64,000 bases of DNA from Streptomyces sp. NBC_00654 (GTDB lineage: Bacteria > Actinomycetota > Actinomycetes > Streptomycetales > Streptomycetaceae). Position 1 is the stretch's first letter. Every line of letters starts with the position of its first letter. Both the position numbers and the translations under genes were made by a program. The stretch is from the NCBI RefSeq assembly GCF_026341775.1, contig NZ_JAPEOB010000001.1, positions 434,001 to 498,000 on the forward strand. Direction: 5' to 3'. Positions 49,887 to 63,631 of this stretch are shown in pieces. A model generated the notes under the pieces. That model saw only the letters and a program-made list of their open reading frames with translations. It ran no database searches and was not told where the DNA came from.

Positions 49887-49920
49887 CGGCCGGACCCGCC
49901 CCCGAGGCAGGTCCGGCCGC
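49886..49920 (-). terminator. Terminator of the Fe-S oxidoreductase gene
   Basis: GCGGCCGGACC / GGTCCGGCCGC, 11-bp perfect stem, just past the stop at 49943 on the minus strand. Confidence 0.85.
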
Positions 49921-49942
49921 TCGCGTACGCCGACGGGTTCGG

Positions 49943-52210
49943 CTACTTCGCCGGTTCGGGCTCCGGTGCGTCCACCGTCTCCGGCTCGCCCGTCGGGTCC
50001 GCCGGTGTCTTCACGGACTCCAGCAGGAGCTGCGAGACGTCGACCACCTGGATCGACTCCTTGGCCTTGCCGTCGTTCTTCTTGCCGTTGACCGAGTCGG
50101 TCAGCATGACGAGGCAGAACGGGCAGGCGGTGGAGACGATGTCCGGGTTGAGGGAGAGGGCTTCTTCGACGCGCTCGTTGTTGATGCGCTTGCCGATCCG
50201 CTCCTCCATCCACATCCGGGCCCCACCGGCGCCGCAGCAGAAGCCGCGCTCCTTGTGGCGGTGCATCTCCTCGTTGCGCAGACCCGGGACCTTCGCGATG
50301 ATCTCGCGCGGAGGCGTGTAGATCTTGTTGTGACGGCCCAGGTAGCAGGGGTCGTGATACGTGATCAGGCCCTCGACCGGGGTCACCGGGATCAGCTTGC
50401 CCTCGTCCACCAGGTGCTGGAGCAGCTGCGTGTGGTGGATGACCTCGTACTCGCCGCCGAGCTGCGGGTACTCGTTGGCGATGGTGTTGAAGCAGTGCGG
50501 GCAGGTCGCGACGATCTTCTTGGAGGACTTCGGCTTTTTGGTCGCCTCGTCCTCGTCGTCCTCGCCGAACGCCATGTTCAGCATCGCCACGTTCTCCTGG
50601 CCGAGCTGCTGGAACAGCGGCTCGTTGCCCAGGCGGCGGGCCGAGTCACCCGTGCACTTCTCGTCGCCGCCCATGATCGCGAACTTCACGCCCGCGATGT
50701 GGAGGAGTTCCGCGAAGGCCTTCGTCGTCTTCTTGGCACGGTCCTCGAGTGCGCCCGCGCAGCCGACCCAGTACAGGTACTCGATCTCGCTGAGGTCCTC
50801 GACGTCCTTGCCGACGATCGGGACCTCGAAGTCGACCTCCTTGGTCCACTCGACGCGCTGCTTCTTGGCGAGACCCCAGGGGTTGCCCTTCTTCTCCAGG
50901 TTCTTGAGCATCGTGCCCGCCTCGGACGGGAACGCGGACTCGATCATCACCTGGTAGCGGCGCATGTCGACGATGTGGTCGATGTGCTCGATGTCGACCG
51001 GGCACTGCTCCACGCACGCACCGCAGGTGGTGCAGGACCACAGCACGTCCGGGTCGATGACGCCGTTCTCCTCGGCGGTGCCGATGAGGGGGCGCTCGGC
51101 CTCCGCGAGGGCGGCCGCCGGAACGTCCTTGAGCTGCTCCTCGGACGCCTTCTCGTTGCCCTCCATGTCCTTGCCGCCACCGGCGAGCAGGTACGGGGCC
51201 TTGGCGTGCGCGTGGTCGCGCAGCGACATGATCAGGAGCTTCGGGGAGAGCGGCTTGCCGGTGTTCCAGGCGGGGCACTGCGACTGGCAGCGGCCGCACT
51301 CGGTGCACGTGGAGAAGTCGAGGATGCCCTTCCAGGAGAACTGCTCGACCTGCGAGACACCGAAGACGTCGTCCTCGCCCGGGTCCTCGAAGTCGATCTC
51401 CTTGCCGCCGCTCGTCATCGGCTGGAGCGCGCCGAGGGCGACCTCGCCGTCGGCGTTCCGCTTGAACCAGATGTTCGGGAAGCCGAGGAAGCGGTGCCAG
51501 GCCACACCCATGTTGGTGTTGAGCGAGACGGTGATCATCCAGATCAGCGAGGTGCCGATCTTGATCATCGCGGTGAAGTAGATGAGGTTCTGGAGCGTGC
51601 CGAGCGAGAGCCCCTTGAAGGCGAGCACCAGGGGGTACGAGACGAAGTACGCGGCCCCGTAGCCCTCGACGTGGTGGATCGCGCCCTCAAGGCCGCGCAG
51701 GACCAGGATCGCCAGACCGATGACGAGGATGACGTACTCGACGAAGTACGCCTGCCAGGCCTTGGAGCCCGCGAAGCGCGACTTGCGGCCGGCCCGGGAG
51801 GGCAGGTTCAGCAGCCGGATCGCCATCAGTGTGACGATCCCGGCGACCGTCATCAGGCCGATGAACTCGATGTACATCTCGAACGGCAGCCAGCCCCCGA
51901 TGACGGGCAGCACCCAGTCCGCCTGGAAGAGCTGTCCGTACGCCTGGAGCAGCGTCGGCGGCAGGGTCAGGAAGCCGATGGCGACGAACCAGTGCGCGAA
52001 GCCGACGATGCCCCACCGGTTCATCCGGGTGTGGCCGAGGAACTCCTTGACCAGGGTGATCGTGCGCTGTTTGGGGTCGTCGGTGCGGCTGCCCGCGGGT
52101 ACCGGTTGTCCGAGGCGGACGAAACGGTAGATCTGCGCGACGGCTCGGGCGAGGAGCGCGACGCCGACGACGGTCAGCACCAGCGACACGATGATCGCGG
52201 CGAGTTGCAT
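49943..52210 (-). CDS. Membrane Fe-S oxidoreductase, heterodisulfide-reductase-like
   Basis: 755 residues from ATG 52210. Residues 1-250 hold five or more helices of a NarI-like b-type membrane domain (AIIVSLVLTVVGVALLARAV; HWFVAIGFLTLPPTL). Two [4Fe-4S] motifs follow: CTECGRCQSQCP near 302 and CTTCGACVEQCP near 393. The C-terminal half has two CCG domains (WVGCAGALEDRAKK..., ATCPHCFNTIANEYP, TYHDPCYLGRHNKIY, GFCCGAGGARMW). Typical of actinobacterial (Fe-S)-binding proteins thought to pass electrons to the quinone pool. Acceptor and donor unknown. Confidence 0.9.
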   Translation of the reverse strand: MQLAAIIVSLVLTVVGVALLARAVAQIYRFVRLGQPVPAGSRTDDPKQRTITLVKEFLGHTRMNRWGIVGFAHWFVAIGFLTLPPTLLQAYGQLFQADWVLPVIGGWLPFEMYIEFIGLMTVAGIVTLMAIRLLNLPSRAGRKSRFAGSKAWQAYFVEYVILVIGLAILVLRGLEGAIHHVEGYGAAYFVSYPLVLAFKGLSLGTLQNLIYFTAMIKIGTSLIWMITVSLNTNMGVAWHRFLGFPNIWFKRNADGEVALGALQPMTSGGKEIDFEDPGEDDVFGVSQVEQFSWKGILDFSTCTECGRCQSQCPAWNTGKPLSPKLLIMSLRDHAHAKAPYLLAGGGKDMEGNEKASEEQLKDVPAAALAEAERPLIGTAEENGVIDPDVLWSCTTCGACVEQCPVDIEHIDHIVDMRRYQVMIESAFPSEAGTMLKNLEKKGNPWGLAKKQRVEWTKEVDFEVPIVGKDVEDLSEIEYLYWVGCAGALEDRAKKTTKAFAELLHIAGVKFAIMGGDEKCTGDSARRLGNEPLFQQLGQENVAMLNMAFGEDDEDEATKKPKSSKKIVATCPHCFNTIANEYPQLGGEYEVIHHTQLLQHLVDEGKLIPVTPVEGLITYHDPCYLGRHNKIYTPPREIIAKVPGLRNEEMHRHKERGFCCGAGGARMWMEERIGKRINNERVEEALSLNPDIVSTACPFCLVMLTDSVNGKKNDGKAKESIQVVDVSQLLLESVKTPADPTGEPETVDAPEPEPAK

Positions 52211-52291
52211 GTGGGGGCTCCTCGGGCCTGCGAGGGTGGGATCCAACACTACTAAGCAGTAACTTAATCAGTCTGTGCTGACACTACCCAC

Positions 52292-53044
52292 TTATTCCGC
52301 GGCTCTGTAGCCGGACAAGCGGTGATCTGTGTCGCTCAGGTGTGCCTTGCCGCGCCGGGCGGGCCGGCGGAGCGCCGCACGCAGCGGGCGGTGTACGGAC
52401 TCGGCCAGAACGGCGAGGTCGAGCACCGTTCCATGGTGCTCGGCGTAGTGCTGGTCGAGCAGTGCGGGTTCGTCCCAGGGCATTCCGGACCGGGCCCGCA
52501 CCTGGGCCAAGCCTGTCAGGCCCGGTCGCAGCTCGTGACGCCAGTACCTGGCTCCGGCGGTTCCGGCCCCCGGGTCGCCCGGCGCCAGCGGTGCGGGGCC
52601 CACGAGGGAGAGGTCTCCCCGGATGACGTGGGGCAGCCGGGAGAGCAGGTCGAGCCGGAGCCGGCGGGTGCGCAGGGAACGCAGTTCGAAGGGCCGGCCA
52701 TGCAGCCCGATCCGGGTCCGGCGCTCCAGTACGCCGCCGGACCGGTGTTTCACCGCGAGTGCGAGGGTGCCCGCGGCGAGGGCCGGGGCGGCCAGGACCA
52801 GGAGGGCCGAGCCGAGGAGCAGGTCCAGCACGCGTTTGGCCGTCACGCGGGAGGTGAAGCGGTGCGCCGCGTCCGCCGTCGTGTGTGCCGCCGCGCGCGC
52901 GGCCGTACGTACGGGGGCACGCGGTGCGATCACGCCGTGCCGGTACGGGCTCCGTCGGCTCCGCTCCCGCCGTTGCTGCTGTCGCTGCTGCTGCTGTCGC
53001 CGTTGCCTCTGCTGCCTCACGCGCCGCTGCCTCGCGTCCTGCAT
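52292..53044 (-). CDS. Bacterial sugar transferase (monotopic PGT), possibly degenerate
   Basis: 250 residues from ATG 53044. The N-terminus is a Gln/Arg-rich run (RRQQQQRQQQRRERSRR). The transferase part starts KRVLDLLLGSALLVLAAPALA (membrane re-entrant helix), then FELRSLRTRR, LDLLSRLPHVIRGDLSLVGPA and RPGLTGLAQV. Family members move a sugar-1-phosphate to undecaprenyl phosphate. The catalytic Asp-Glu pair (usually LDELPQ) reads LDLLSR, so the Glu seems to be replaced; it may be inactive. Divergent from dnaK. Confidence 0.75.
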   Translation of the reverse strand: MQDARQRRVRQQRQRRQQQQRQQQRRERSRRSPYRHGVIAPRAPVRTAARAAAHTTADAAHRFTSRVTAKRVLDLLLGSALLVLAAPALAAGTLALAVKHRSGGVLERRTRIGLHGRPFELRSLRTRRLRLDLLSRLPHVIRGDLSLVGPAPLAPGDPGAGTAGARYWRHELRPGLTGLAQVRARSGMPWDEPALLDQHYAEHHGTVLDLAVLAESVHRPLRAALRRPARRGKAHLSDTDHRLSGYRAAE

Positions 53045-53302
53045 CGTGCCCACCCGGGGTTCGAGGTCCGATGGTGTGCCGGTTATGACCGGCTCACGGC
53101 ATTTTGTGACAGAACGATCCCACGGTGGGATGGTGGGTGGGGGGTGCGCCGGGGTGTGGCGTGGCCTCCCGTGTGGGTGGGCTGCGCGCGGTCTGCGGTG
53201 GCAGGTGTGGCGCGTGATGCGGGGCGCCGGGTGGGCCCGAGGCGGTGTGTGGCGTGCGTCGAGGTCTGGAAAGCCCTGGCCGCGAGGGGTGTGAGCACTT
53301 AA

Positions 53303-53375
53303 GTTGAGTGCAGCCGACTCAGGTCTGTTGACTCTGGGACGGGAGTCATGCATTCTTGAGTCAGATCCACTCAAG
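53303..53375 (+). promoter_or_regulatory. Two HspR operators (HAIR) before dnaK
   Basis: CTTGAGT-N7-ACTCAAG at 53355-53375 is a perfect HspR inverted repeat; GTTGAGT-N7-ACTCAGG at 53303-53323 is a second, imperfect one. HspR with DnaK as co-repressor binds such sites in Streptomyces and shuts off the dnaK operon. The distal copy is 73 bases before the ATG. The rest of 53045-53396 shows no gene. Confidence 0.9.
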
Positions 53376-53378
53376 TAG

Positions 53379-55891
<2,513 letters not shown>

Positions 55892-55984
55892 CATTCCGTC
55901 CGACCATCCCGGTGTGTACCGCCCGGCCCAGCGACCGGCCCACAGGCCGGTCGCTCGGCCGATCGTCCGGAAGGAGGGACGTCG

Positions 55985-57175
55985 ATGAGCACGAAGGACT
56001 TCGTCGAGAAGGACTACTACAAGGTCCTCGGCGTCCCCAAGGACGCCACCGACGCCGAGATCAAGAAGGCGTACCGCAAACTCGCCCGCGAGTTCCACCC
56101 GGACGCCAACAAGGGTGACGCGAAGGCCGAGTCGCGCTTCAAGGAGATCTCCGAGGCGAACGACGTCCTCGGTGACGCCAAGAAGCGCAAGGAGTACGAC
56201 GAGGCGCGCGCCCTCTTCGGCAACGGTGGCTTCCGGGCCGGTCCCGGTGGCGCGGGAGGCAACTTCAACTTCGACCTGGGCGACCTCTTCGGCGGCACCC
56301 AGGGCGGCGGCGGTCAGGGCGGCGGGGCCGGTGGATTCGGCGGCGGTGGCGGTCTGGGCGACGTCTTCGGCGGCCTGTTCAACCGGGGCGGTGCGGGGAC
56401 GCGTGTGCAGCCGCGCCGCGGCCAGGACATCGAGTCCGAGGTGACGCTCAGCTTCACCGAGGCGGTCGACGGGGCCACGGTCCCGCTGCGGATGTCCAGC
56501 CAGGCGCCCTGCAAGGCGTGTTCGGGCACCGGCGACAAGAACGGCACCCCGAGGGTCTGCCCGACCTGTGTCGGCACCGGCCAGGTCTCGCGCGGCACCG
56601 GCGGCGGCTTCTCGCTCACCGACCCCTGTGTCGACTGCAAGGGCCGGGGCCTCATCGCCCAGGACCCCTGTGACGTCTGCAAGGGCAGCGGGCGGGCGAA
56701 GTCGGCCCGCACCATGCAGGTCAGGATTCCCGCGGGCGTCCTCGACGGCCAGCGGATCCGGCTGCGCGGCAAGGGCGGAGCGGGGGAGCGCGGCGGCCCG
56801 GCCGGCGACCTCTATGTCGTCGTCCATGTCGACGCCCACCCGGTCTTCGGCCGCAAGGGGGACAACCTCACCATCACCGTGCCCGTCACCTTCCCGGAGG
56901 CGGCGCTCGGCGGCGAGGTGAAGGTGCCCACGCTCGGCGGGCCCGCGGTCACCCTGAAGCTCCCGGCAGGCACCCCCAACGGACGTACGATGCGCGCCCG
57001 CGGCAAGGGCGCCGTACGCAAGGACGGCACCCGCGGCGACCTGCTGGTCACCGTCGAGGTGGACGTGCCCAAGGACCTCGCGCAAGAGGCCGAGGACGCG
57101 CTGGAGGCCTACCGGAAGGCGACCGCGGACCAGGACCCGCGGGCGGAGCTGTTCCAGGCTGCGAAGGGAGCTTGA
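55985..57175 (+). CDS. dnaJ: Chaperone DnaJ (Hsp40)
   Basis: 396 residues from ATG 55985 with GGAGGG upstream. J domain (YKVLGVPKDATDAEIKKAYRKLAREFHPDANKGD) with the HPD motif; Gly/Phe-rich linker to about 135; four zinc motifs CKACSGTG, CPTCVGTG, CVDCKGRG and CDVCKGSG; C-terminal substrate domain. It stimulates DnaK ATPase and delivers substrate. One base separates its stop from hspR. Confidence 0.97.
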   Translation: MSTKDFVEKDYYKVLGVPKDATDAEIKKAYRKLAREFHPDANKGDAKAESRFKEISEANDVLGDAKKRKEYDEARALFGNGGFRAGPGGAGGNFNFDLGDLFGGTQGGGGQGGGAGGFGGGGGLGDVFGGLFNRGGAGTRVQPRRGQDIESEVTLSFTEAVDGATVPLRMSSQAPCKACSGTGDKNGTPRVCPTCVGTGQVSRGTGGGFSLTDPCVDCKGRGLIAQDPCDVCKGSGRAKSARTMQVRIPAGVLDGQRIRLRGKGGAGERGGPAGDLYVVVHVDAHPVFGRKGDNLTITVPVTFPEAALGGEVKVPTLGGPAVTLKLPAGTPNGRTMRARGKGAVRKDGTRGDLLVTVEVDVPKDLAQEAEDALEAYRKATADQDPRAELFQAAKGA

Positions 57176-57176
57176 G

Positions 57177-57623
57177 ATGGACGGCCGGCGACGTAACCCG
57201 TACCAGCTGACCGATGAATCACCGGTGTATGTGATCTCGATCGCGGCGCAGCTCTCGGGTCTGCACCCGCAGACGCTGCGTCAGTACGACCGTCTCGGCC
57301 TCGTCTCCCCGGACCGTACGGCCGGGCGCGGCAGACGCTATTCGGCCCGTGACATCGAGCTGCTGCGCACCGTGCAGCAGCTGTCGCAGGACGAGGGCAT
57401 CAACCTGGCCGGCATCAAGCGCATCATCGAGCTGGAGAACCAGGTCGCCGCGCTCCAGCAGCGCGTCGCCGAGCTCTCGGCGGCGGTGGACGGCGCGGCG
57501 GTGGCCATGCAGCAGCGCGAGGCGCAGGTGCATGCCTCGTACCGCCGTGATCTGGTCCCGTACCAGGATGTGCAGCACACCAGCGCGCTGGTCGTCTGGC
57601 GGCCGAAGAAGCCGAAGGACTGA
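57177..57623 (+). CDS. hspR: Heat-shock repressor HspR (MerR family)
   Basis: 148 residues from ATG 57177, one base after the dnaJ stop. MerR HTH: YVISIAAQLSGLHPQTLRQYDRLGLVSPDRTAGRGRRYSARDIELLRTV. A helical region (GINLAGIKRIIELENQVAALQQ) mediates dimerisation. It represses the dnaK operon, clpB and lon in Streptomyces; HspR operators are visible here before dnaK and clpB. Confidence 0.95.
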   Translation: MDGRRRNPYQLTDESPVYVISIAAQLSGLHPQTLRQYDRLGLVSPDRTAGRGRRYSARDIELLRTVQQLSQDEGINLAGIKRIIELENQVAALQQRVAELSAAVDGAAVAMQQREAQVHASYRRDLVPYQDVQHTSALVVWRPKKPKD

Positions 57624-57664
57624 GGCGGGCGGCGGACGCGTACGCGGCGTCCGGGTCCGCTCCG

Positions 57665-57706
57665 CAGGGCCCGTCTTCCGGGAGTTCGTTCCGGGGGCGG
57701 GCCCTG
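57665..57706. terminator. Terminator after hspR
   Basis: CAGGGCCCG / CGGGCCCTG (57665-57673 with 57698-57706). It lies 42 bases past hspR and just before the convergent LuxR-type gene's stop. Confidence 0.75.
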
Positions 57707-57720
57707 TCGCGTCGGGGCGG

Positions 57721-58722
57721 TCAGGACTCCTGGTCGAGGATTCCGGACCGGGCGATCAGATAGCCGAGCTGGGCCCGGCTGCTGCTGCCCAGCGCGGTGG
57801 AGAGCTTGGCGACGTGCGCCCGGCAGGTGCGGACGTTCATGCCCAGCCGCCGGGCGATGGAGTCGTCCACATGGCCCTCGACGAGGAGCTGGGCGATGGA
57901 GCGCTGGACGCCGCTGATTCCCTTGGGCGTCGGCTCGTACTTGACTTCCTCCCGCAGCGGCGCGGCCTGGTTCCACAGCTGCTCGAAGACCTTGACGAGG
58001 TACTGCACGAGCCCGGGGTGGCGCAGTTCGAGTGCCACGCGGCGGTCGTCCGTGGCGGGAATGAACGCGACGGTGTGATCGAAGATCATCAGACGCTCGA
58101 TCAGCTCTTCGAGGGTGCGGATCTCGACCTTGCCCGCCGTCATGCGGTCCGCGTACGTCAGGGTTCCGTGGCTGTGCCGGATGGTGTGCTGGTAGAGCGA
58201 GCGCATGCCGACACCGCGCTCGGTGAGCATGTTGCCGCGCTCCACGGCGATGTTCAGGGTGCCCTCGCTGCGCCCGCCACCGGGCTGGATGGTCAGTACC
58301 TCCGACCGGCATTCGGCCATGGCGAGCTCGATGGAGGCGTTGATCCTGTCCTTGCCTTCAAGCACGGTGATGGCGTGCGTGGTGGGGGTCTGGGCACTGA
58401 TCGCCATGAACGGTTCGAAGGTGTCGCTGAGCTCGACCGAGAGCTGTCTTCGAGCCTGGATCTCCCGTTCGATCGGGTAGAGCCGTTGCGTCAGTGCGGC
58501 GGACGGAGGTACCGGCCGGAGCCAGGCGTCATCGGCCGGATCCGGGTGAAGCAGGGCGAATTCGAGCAGACAGGGCGCGGACCCCACCTCGGAACGGGCT
58601 ATCTTGCCCACGCTCAGGGCGCTGGCGTAGAGCCGTATCCCCTCCTCGCACAAGGCGGTAACAGAGTGGGGATGTGTCGCATTTGTGCTGTTTGTTATCA
58701 ATTCTCCACCCCCCAGGAACAT
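57721..58722 (-). CDS. LuxR-type regulator of the repeat-peptide locus
   Basis: 333 residues if started at ATG 58722 (MFLGGGELITNSTN); the RBS is not obvious and the frame extends to 58791. N-terminal part is TrmB-like/winged helix-like (VTALCEEGIRLYASALSVGKIARSEVG), a middle sensor-like domain follows (HAITVLEGKDRINASIELAMAECRSEVLTIQPGG), and the C-terminal LuxR HTH is GISGVQRSIAQLLVEGHVDDSIARRLGMNVRTCRAHVAKLSTALG. It is divergent from the repeat-peptide gene and is its likely regulator. Confidence 0.75.
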   Translation of the reverse strand: MFLGGGELITNSTNATHPHSVTALCEEGIRLYASALSVGKIARSEVGSAPCLLEFALLHPDPADDAWLRPVPPSAALTQRLYPIEREIQARRQLSVELSDTFEPFMAISAQTPTTHAITVLEGKDRINASIELAMAECRSEVLTIQPGGGRSEGTLNIAVERGNMLTERGVGMRSLYQHTIRHSHGTLTYADRMTAGKVEIRTLEELIERLMIFDHTVAFIPATDDRRVALELRHPGLVQYLVKVFEQLWNQAAPLREEVKYEPTPKGISGVQRSIAQLLVEGHVDDSIARRLGMNVRTCRAHVAKLSTALGSSSRAQLGYLIARSGILDQES

Positions 58723-58740
58723 GAAACTACAGGAACATGA
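58715..58740. promoter_or_regulatory. AGGAACATGA direct repeat between divergent genes
   Basis: AGGAACATGA at 58715-58724 and again at 58731-58740, 16 bases apart. It overlaps the likely start of the LuxR gene and precedes the repeat-peptide gene by about 75 bases. Candidate binding site for the regulator. Confidence 0.55.
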
Positions 58741-58814
58741 TGCATCGATCCTGTGGCATTGACGTGCCTGAATGAGCCATCGTCTTGTCATGCGGGGGAG
58801 AGGAAACCTTGGAA

Positions 58815-59129
58815 GTGAGGACGAAGCCGACTATGGGTAGCAAAATGCTTCGCTCGGCGCTTGCCGCGGCCTTCTCCGCCGGGCTGGCGCTCGGAGCGGT
58901 CAGTATCCAGGATCTGGTCTGGGACAGTGCGCCCACCGGAGCGACCGGCACGCAGGTGCGGGCCGTTCCCCCGCCGGACCTGGTGTGGGACATCGCACCG
59001 GTCGGAACGCAGGCGACGCGGACTCTGGCAGCGCCTCCGCCGGACCTGGTGTGGGACACCGCGCCGGCCGGGGTGAAGGCGTACGACCTGGTGTGGGACA
59101 TCGCACCGCGAGCGACGGCAGAGGCATGA
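58815..59129 (+). CDS. Secreted peptide with four DLVWDxAP repeats
   Basis: 104 residues from GTG 58815 (GAGAGGAAA upstream); TTG 58809 or ATG 58833 are alternatives. A signal-like N-terminus (SKMLRSALAAAFSAGLALGA) is followed by DLVWDSAPTG, DLVWDIAPVG, DLVWDTAPAG and DLVWDIAPRA; three spacers include Pro-rich AVPPP or LAAPPP. The last two copies are closer together. The stop overlaps the next gene (ATGA). No known family. The repeats suggest an exported multicore precursor, a binding peptide or a surface ligand. Confidence 0.7.
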   Translation: MRTKPTMGSKMLRSALAAAFSAGLALGAVSIQDLVWDSAPTGATGTQVRAVPPPDLVWDIAPVGTQATRTLAAPPPDLVWDTAPAGVKAYDLVWDIAPRATAEA

Positions 59130-59446
59130 GCATCCCCCCGGATGACCGCACCTTCCGGCGGGAGATGGCCACGGCCTACCGCTCAGGGTGGCATTTCATC
59201 GATCTGCTCACGGCACTCCCCCGCCGTGGCGATTCGTTGATGGTCACCCTGTTCGGAGAGCCGATCGTCGTCGTGCTGGAGGAGGACGAGGGCGTCCGTG
59301 CCTATCGGTGCCTCCGTCGCCCCCGCGGCGCTCCGCAGCCGGTCCGCTGCGCCGTGCGCTACGGCATGATCTTCGTCAATCTCGACCAGCGGGACCATGA
59401 GCTGTTCGAGCCAGAAACCATCTCCGCCACCCCCCGCAGTGCCTGA
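59126..59446 (+). CDS. Rieske-like protein lacking cluster ligands
   Basis: 106 residues from ATG 59126, overlapping the repeat-peptide stop. The text FRREMATAYRSGWHFIDLLTALPRRGDSLMVTLFGEPIVVVLEEDEGVRAYRC resembles the start of a Rieske [2Fe-2S] domain. The two ligand motifs are degenerate: expected C-x-H reads CLR and expected C-x2-H reads CAVR, so a Rieske cluster cannot form. It may be a fold-only partner or chaperone for the repeat peptide, or a decayed enzyme. Family assignment is by eye. Confidence 0.55.
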   Translation: MSIPPDDRTFRREMATAYRSGWHFIDLLTALPRRGDSLMVTLFGEPIVVVLEEDEGVRAYRCLRRPRGAPQPVRCAVRYGMIFVNLDQRDHELFEPETISATPRSA

Positions 59447-59492
59447 GCGATTCCCCCGTCGTTCCTTGTCGCTCAGGTACTTCCCCCACACA

Positions 59493-59527
59493 GCGGCGCC
59501 ACCGTGACCTGAACGCGGTGGCGCCGT
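59493..59527. terminator. Bidirectional terminator
   Basis: CGGCGCCACCG / CGGTGGCGCCG (59494-59504 with 59516-59526), perfect 11-bp stem between the Rieske-like gene and the convergent oxidase gene. Confidence 0.85.
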
Positions 59528-59554
59528 TGTGCTGTCCCGCCGCGGCCGGGCGGA

Positions 59555-59956
59555 TCACGCCCTGCCGAGCGCCCGGTCCACGGCGATCTCGATGACGACC
59601 CGGTCCGGGCTGGGCTTGGGCGTGCGCCCGTAGCGGTCCGTGTAGCGGCGTACGGCGTCGTCCACGATGTCCGACTCCGGGCGGATCACCGCACGGCCCT
59701 CCAGCGTCGCCCAGCGGGCCCGGTGCATCTGGCAGACCGCGACCCGTGCCCCGTCCGGGCCCGCGGCGATGATGTTGGCGACCTTGCGGCTGTTCTTGTT
59801 GGTGATCACGCGGGCGATCCCGGCCCCGGCGTCGTACGTCACGCCGACCGGCACCACGTGCGGTGTGCCGTCCGGGCGGAGCGTGGTCAGGGTGCAGAGG
59901 TGGTACTCGCGCCAGAAGGCCAGGTACTCGGGGCTGAGGTTGCGTACGTCGGGCAT
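59555..59956 (-). CDS. PPOX-class F420-dependent or FMN enzyme
   Basis: 133 residues from ATG 59956. Split-barrel text: FWREYHLCTLTTLRPDGTPHVVPVGVTYD, VITNKNSRKVANIIA, VCQMHRARWATLEGRAVIRPE and YTDRYGRTPKPSPDRVVIEI. Matches pyridoxamine-5'-phosphate-oxidase-like proteins of the F420 group common in actinomycetes. Substrate unknown. Confidence 0.82.
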   Translation of the reverse strand: MPDVRNLSPEYLAFWREYHLCTLTTLRPDGTPHVVPVGVTYDAGAGIARVITNKNSRKVANIIAAGPDGARVAVCQMHRARWATLEGRAVIRPESDIVDDAVRRYTDRYGRTPKPSPDRVVIEIAVDRALGRA

Positions 59957-60151
59957 GCCGAAAGCGTAGACATTCCGCCGGTGTGGTGACCCCCGGTGCG
60001 CGGGCGCGCGCACAGCGCGGGCAGGCACACAGCGCGGGCGCGCGCACCGCGCGGTGTGCGGTGGCGGGTGCCGGGGGTGAGCGGTTCACTCGGATCAGGG
60101 CCGGGAGCCGCCGTGCGCGGCGGAGCCGGGGCGCGGGTGCGCGTATTCAGG

Positions 60152-60172
60152 CTTGAGCGGAATACACTCAAC
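60152..60172 (+). promoter_or_regulatory. HspR operator (HAIR) before clpB
   Basis: CTTGAGC-N7-ACTCAAC, one base off the consensus in each arm. About 150 bases before clpB and in the -35/-10 region (TTCAGG... TACACT-like). Puts clpB under HspR. Confidence 0.88.
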
Positions 60173-60318
60173 TTTGTGTACGTTGATTCAGTCAATGGTG
60201 CGGGCGGTGCCCGTACGGCCGCCGGGCCACCGGCCGCCGTCACCGCCGCCCGGCCGACGACCGCCGGACCCGACGCCGGAACCGGGTCAAGCACCACCGC
60301 AAGGAGGAGAGAGCGCAC

Positions 60319-62904
<2,586 letters not shown>

Positions 62905-63042
62905 CACCGGCCTCCGGGACCCCGGCGGGCCCGGTCCGCACCGGCTGCGTGTCAGCTTGTGGCGGATCGGGGCCGCCGGGGCTTGCCATGCCCCGCCCGG
63001 CATGGGAGAGGATGGCCGCAACCGTCACGAAGGGAAATAACG

Positions 63043-63612
63043 GTGAGCATCGATCCGTCCTCGATTCCTAATTTCGGGGGCCAGCCCGAACCGCAGGCGG
63101 CAGGACCGGAGGGCCCCGTCGTCCCTGACCAGGACCTCGTCAAGCAGCTTCTGGACCAGATGGAGCTGAAGTACGTCGTCGACGACGAGGGCGACCTCGC
63201 GGCGCCGTGGGAAGAGTTCCGGACGTACTTCATGTTCCGGGGCGAGGAGGAGCAGCAGGTCTTCTCGGTCCGTACGTTCTACGACCGCCCGCACGACCTC
63301 GACCAGCGCCCCGTCCTCCTGGACGCGATCGACGACTGGAACCGCCGCACCCTGTGGCCGAAGGTCTACACGCACGCCCACGAGGGCGAGGAGGGCGAGG
63401 CGGGCTCCGTCCGGCTGATCGGTGAGGCGCAGATGCTCATCGGCACCGGCGTCAGCCTGGAGCACTTCGTCTCCTCGACGGTCAGCTGGGTGCGCGCCTC
63501 GATCGAGTTCGACAAGTGGCTCGTGGAGCGCCTGGGCCTGGAGCCGGCCGAGGCCAAGGCCGAGGAGAAGGCCGAGGAGAAGGCCGAGGGCGACGCGCCC
63601 TCCGAGGGCTGA
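63043..63612 (+). CDS. YbjN-domain protein
   Basis: 189 residues from GTG 63043 with AAGGGAAAT upstream. VKQLLDQMELKYVVDDEGDL, EEFRTYFMFRGEEEQQVFSVRTFYDRP, LDAIDDWNRRTLWPKVYTHAHE and LEHFVSSTVSWVRASIEFDKWLVERLGL match the YbjN (TypeIII-chaperone-like) fold. The C-terminus is Glu/Lys repeats (AEEKAEEKAEG). Function unknown; members are thought to help protein folding or sensing. Confidence 0.82.
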   Translation: MSIDPSSIPNFGGQPEPQAAGPEGPVVPDQDLVKQLLDQMELKYVVDDEGDLAAPWEEFRTYFMFRGEEEQQVFSVRTFYDRPHDLDQRPVLLDAIDDWNRRTLWPKVYTHAHEGEEGEAGSVRLIGEAQMLIGTGVSLEHFVSSTVSWVRASIEFDKWLVERLGLEPAEAKAEEKAEEKAEGDAPSEG

Positions 63613-63631
63613 GCGCCCCCTCCCGAACGAG

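Noticed and set aside
49733..52255. 840-codon frame antisense to the Fe-S oxidoreductase
   Set aside because: Typical GC3-driven shadow; the sense strand has all family motifs.
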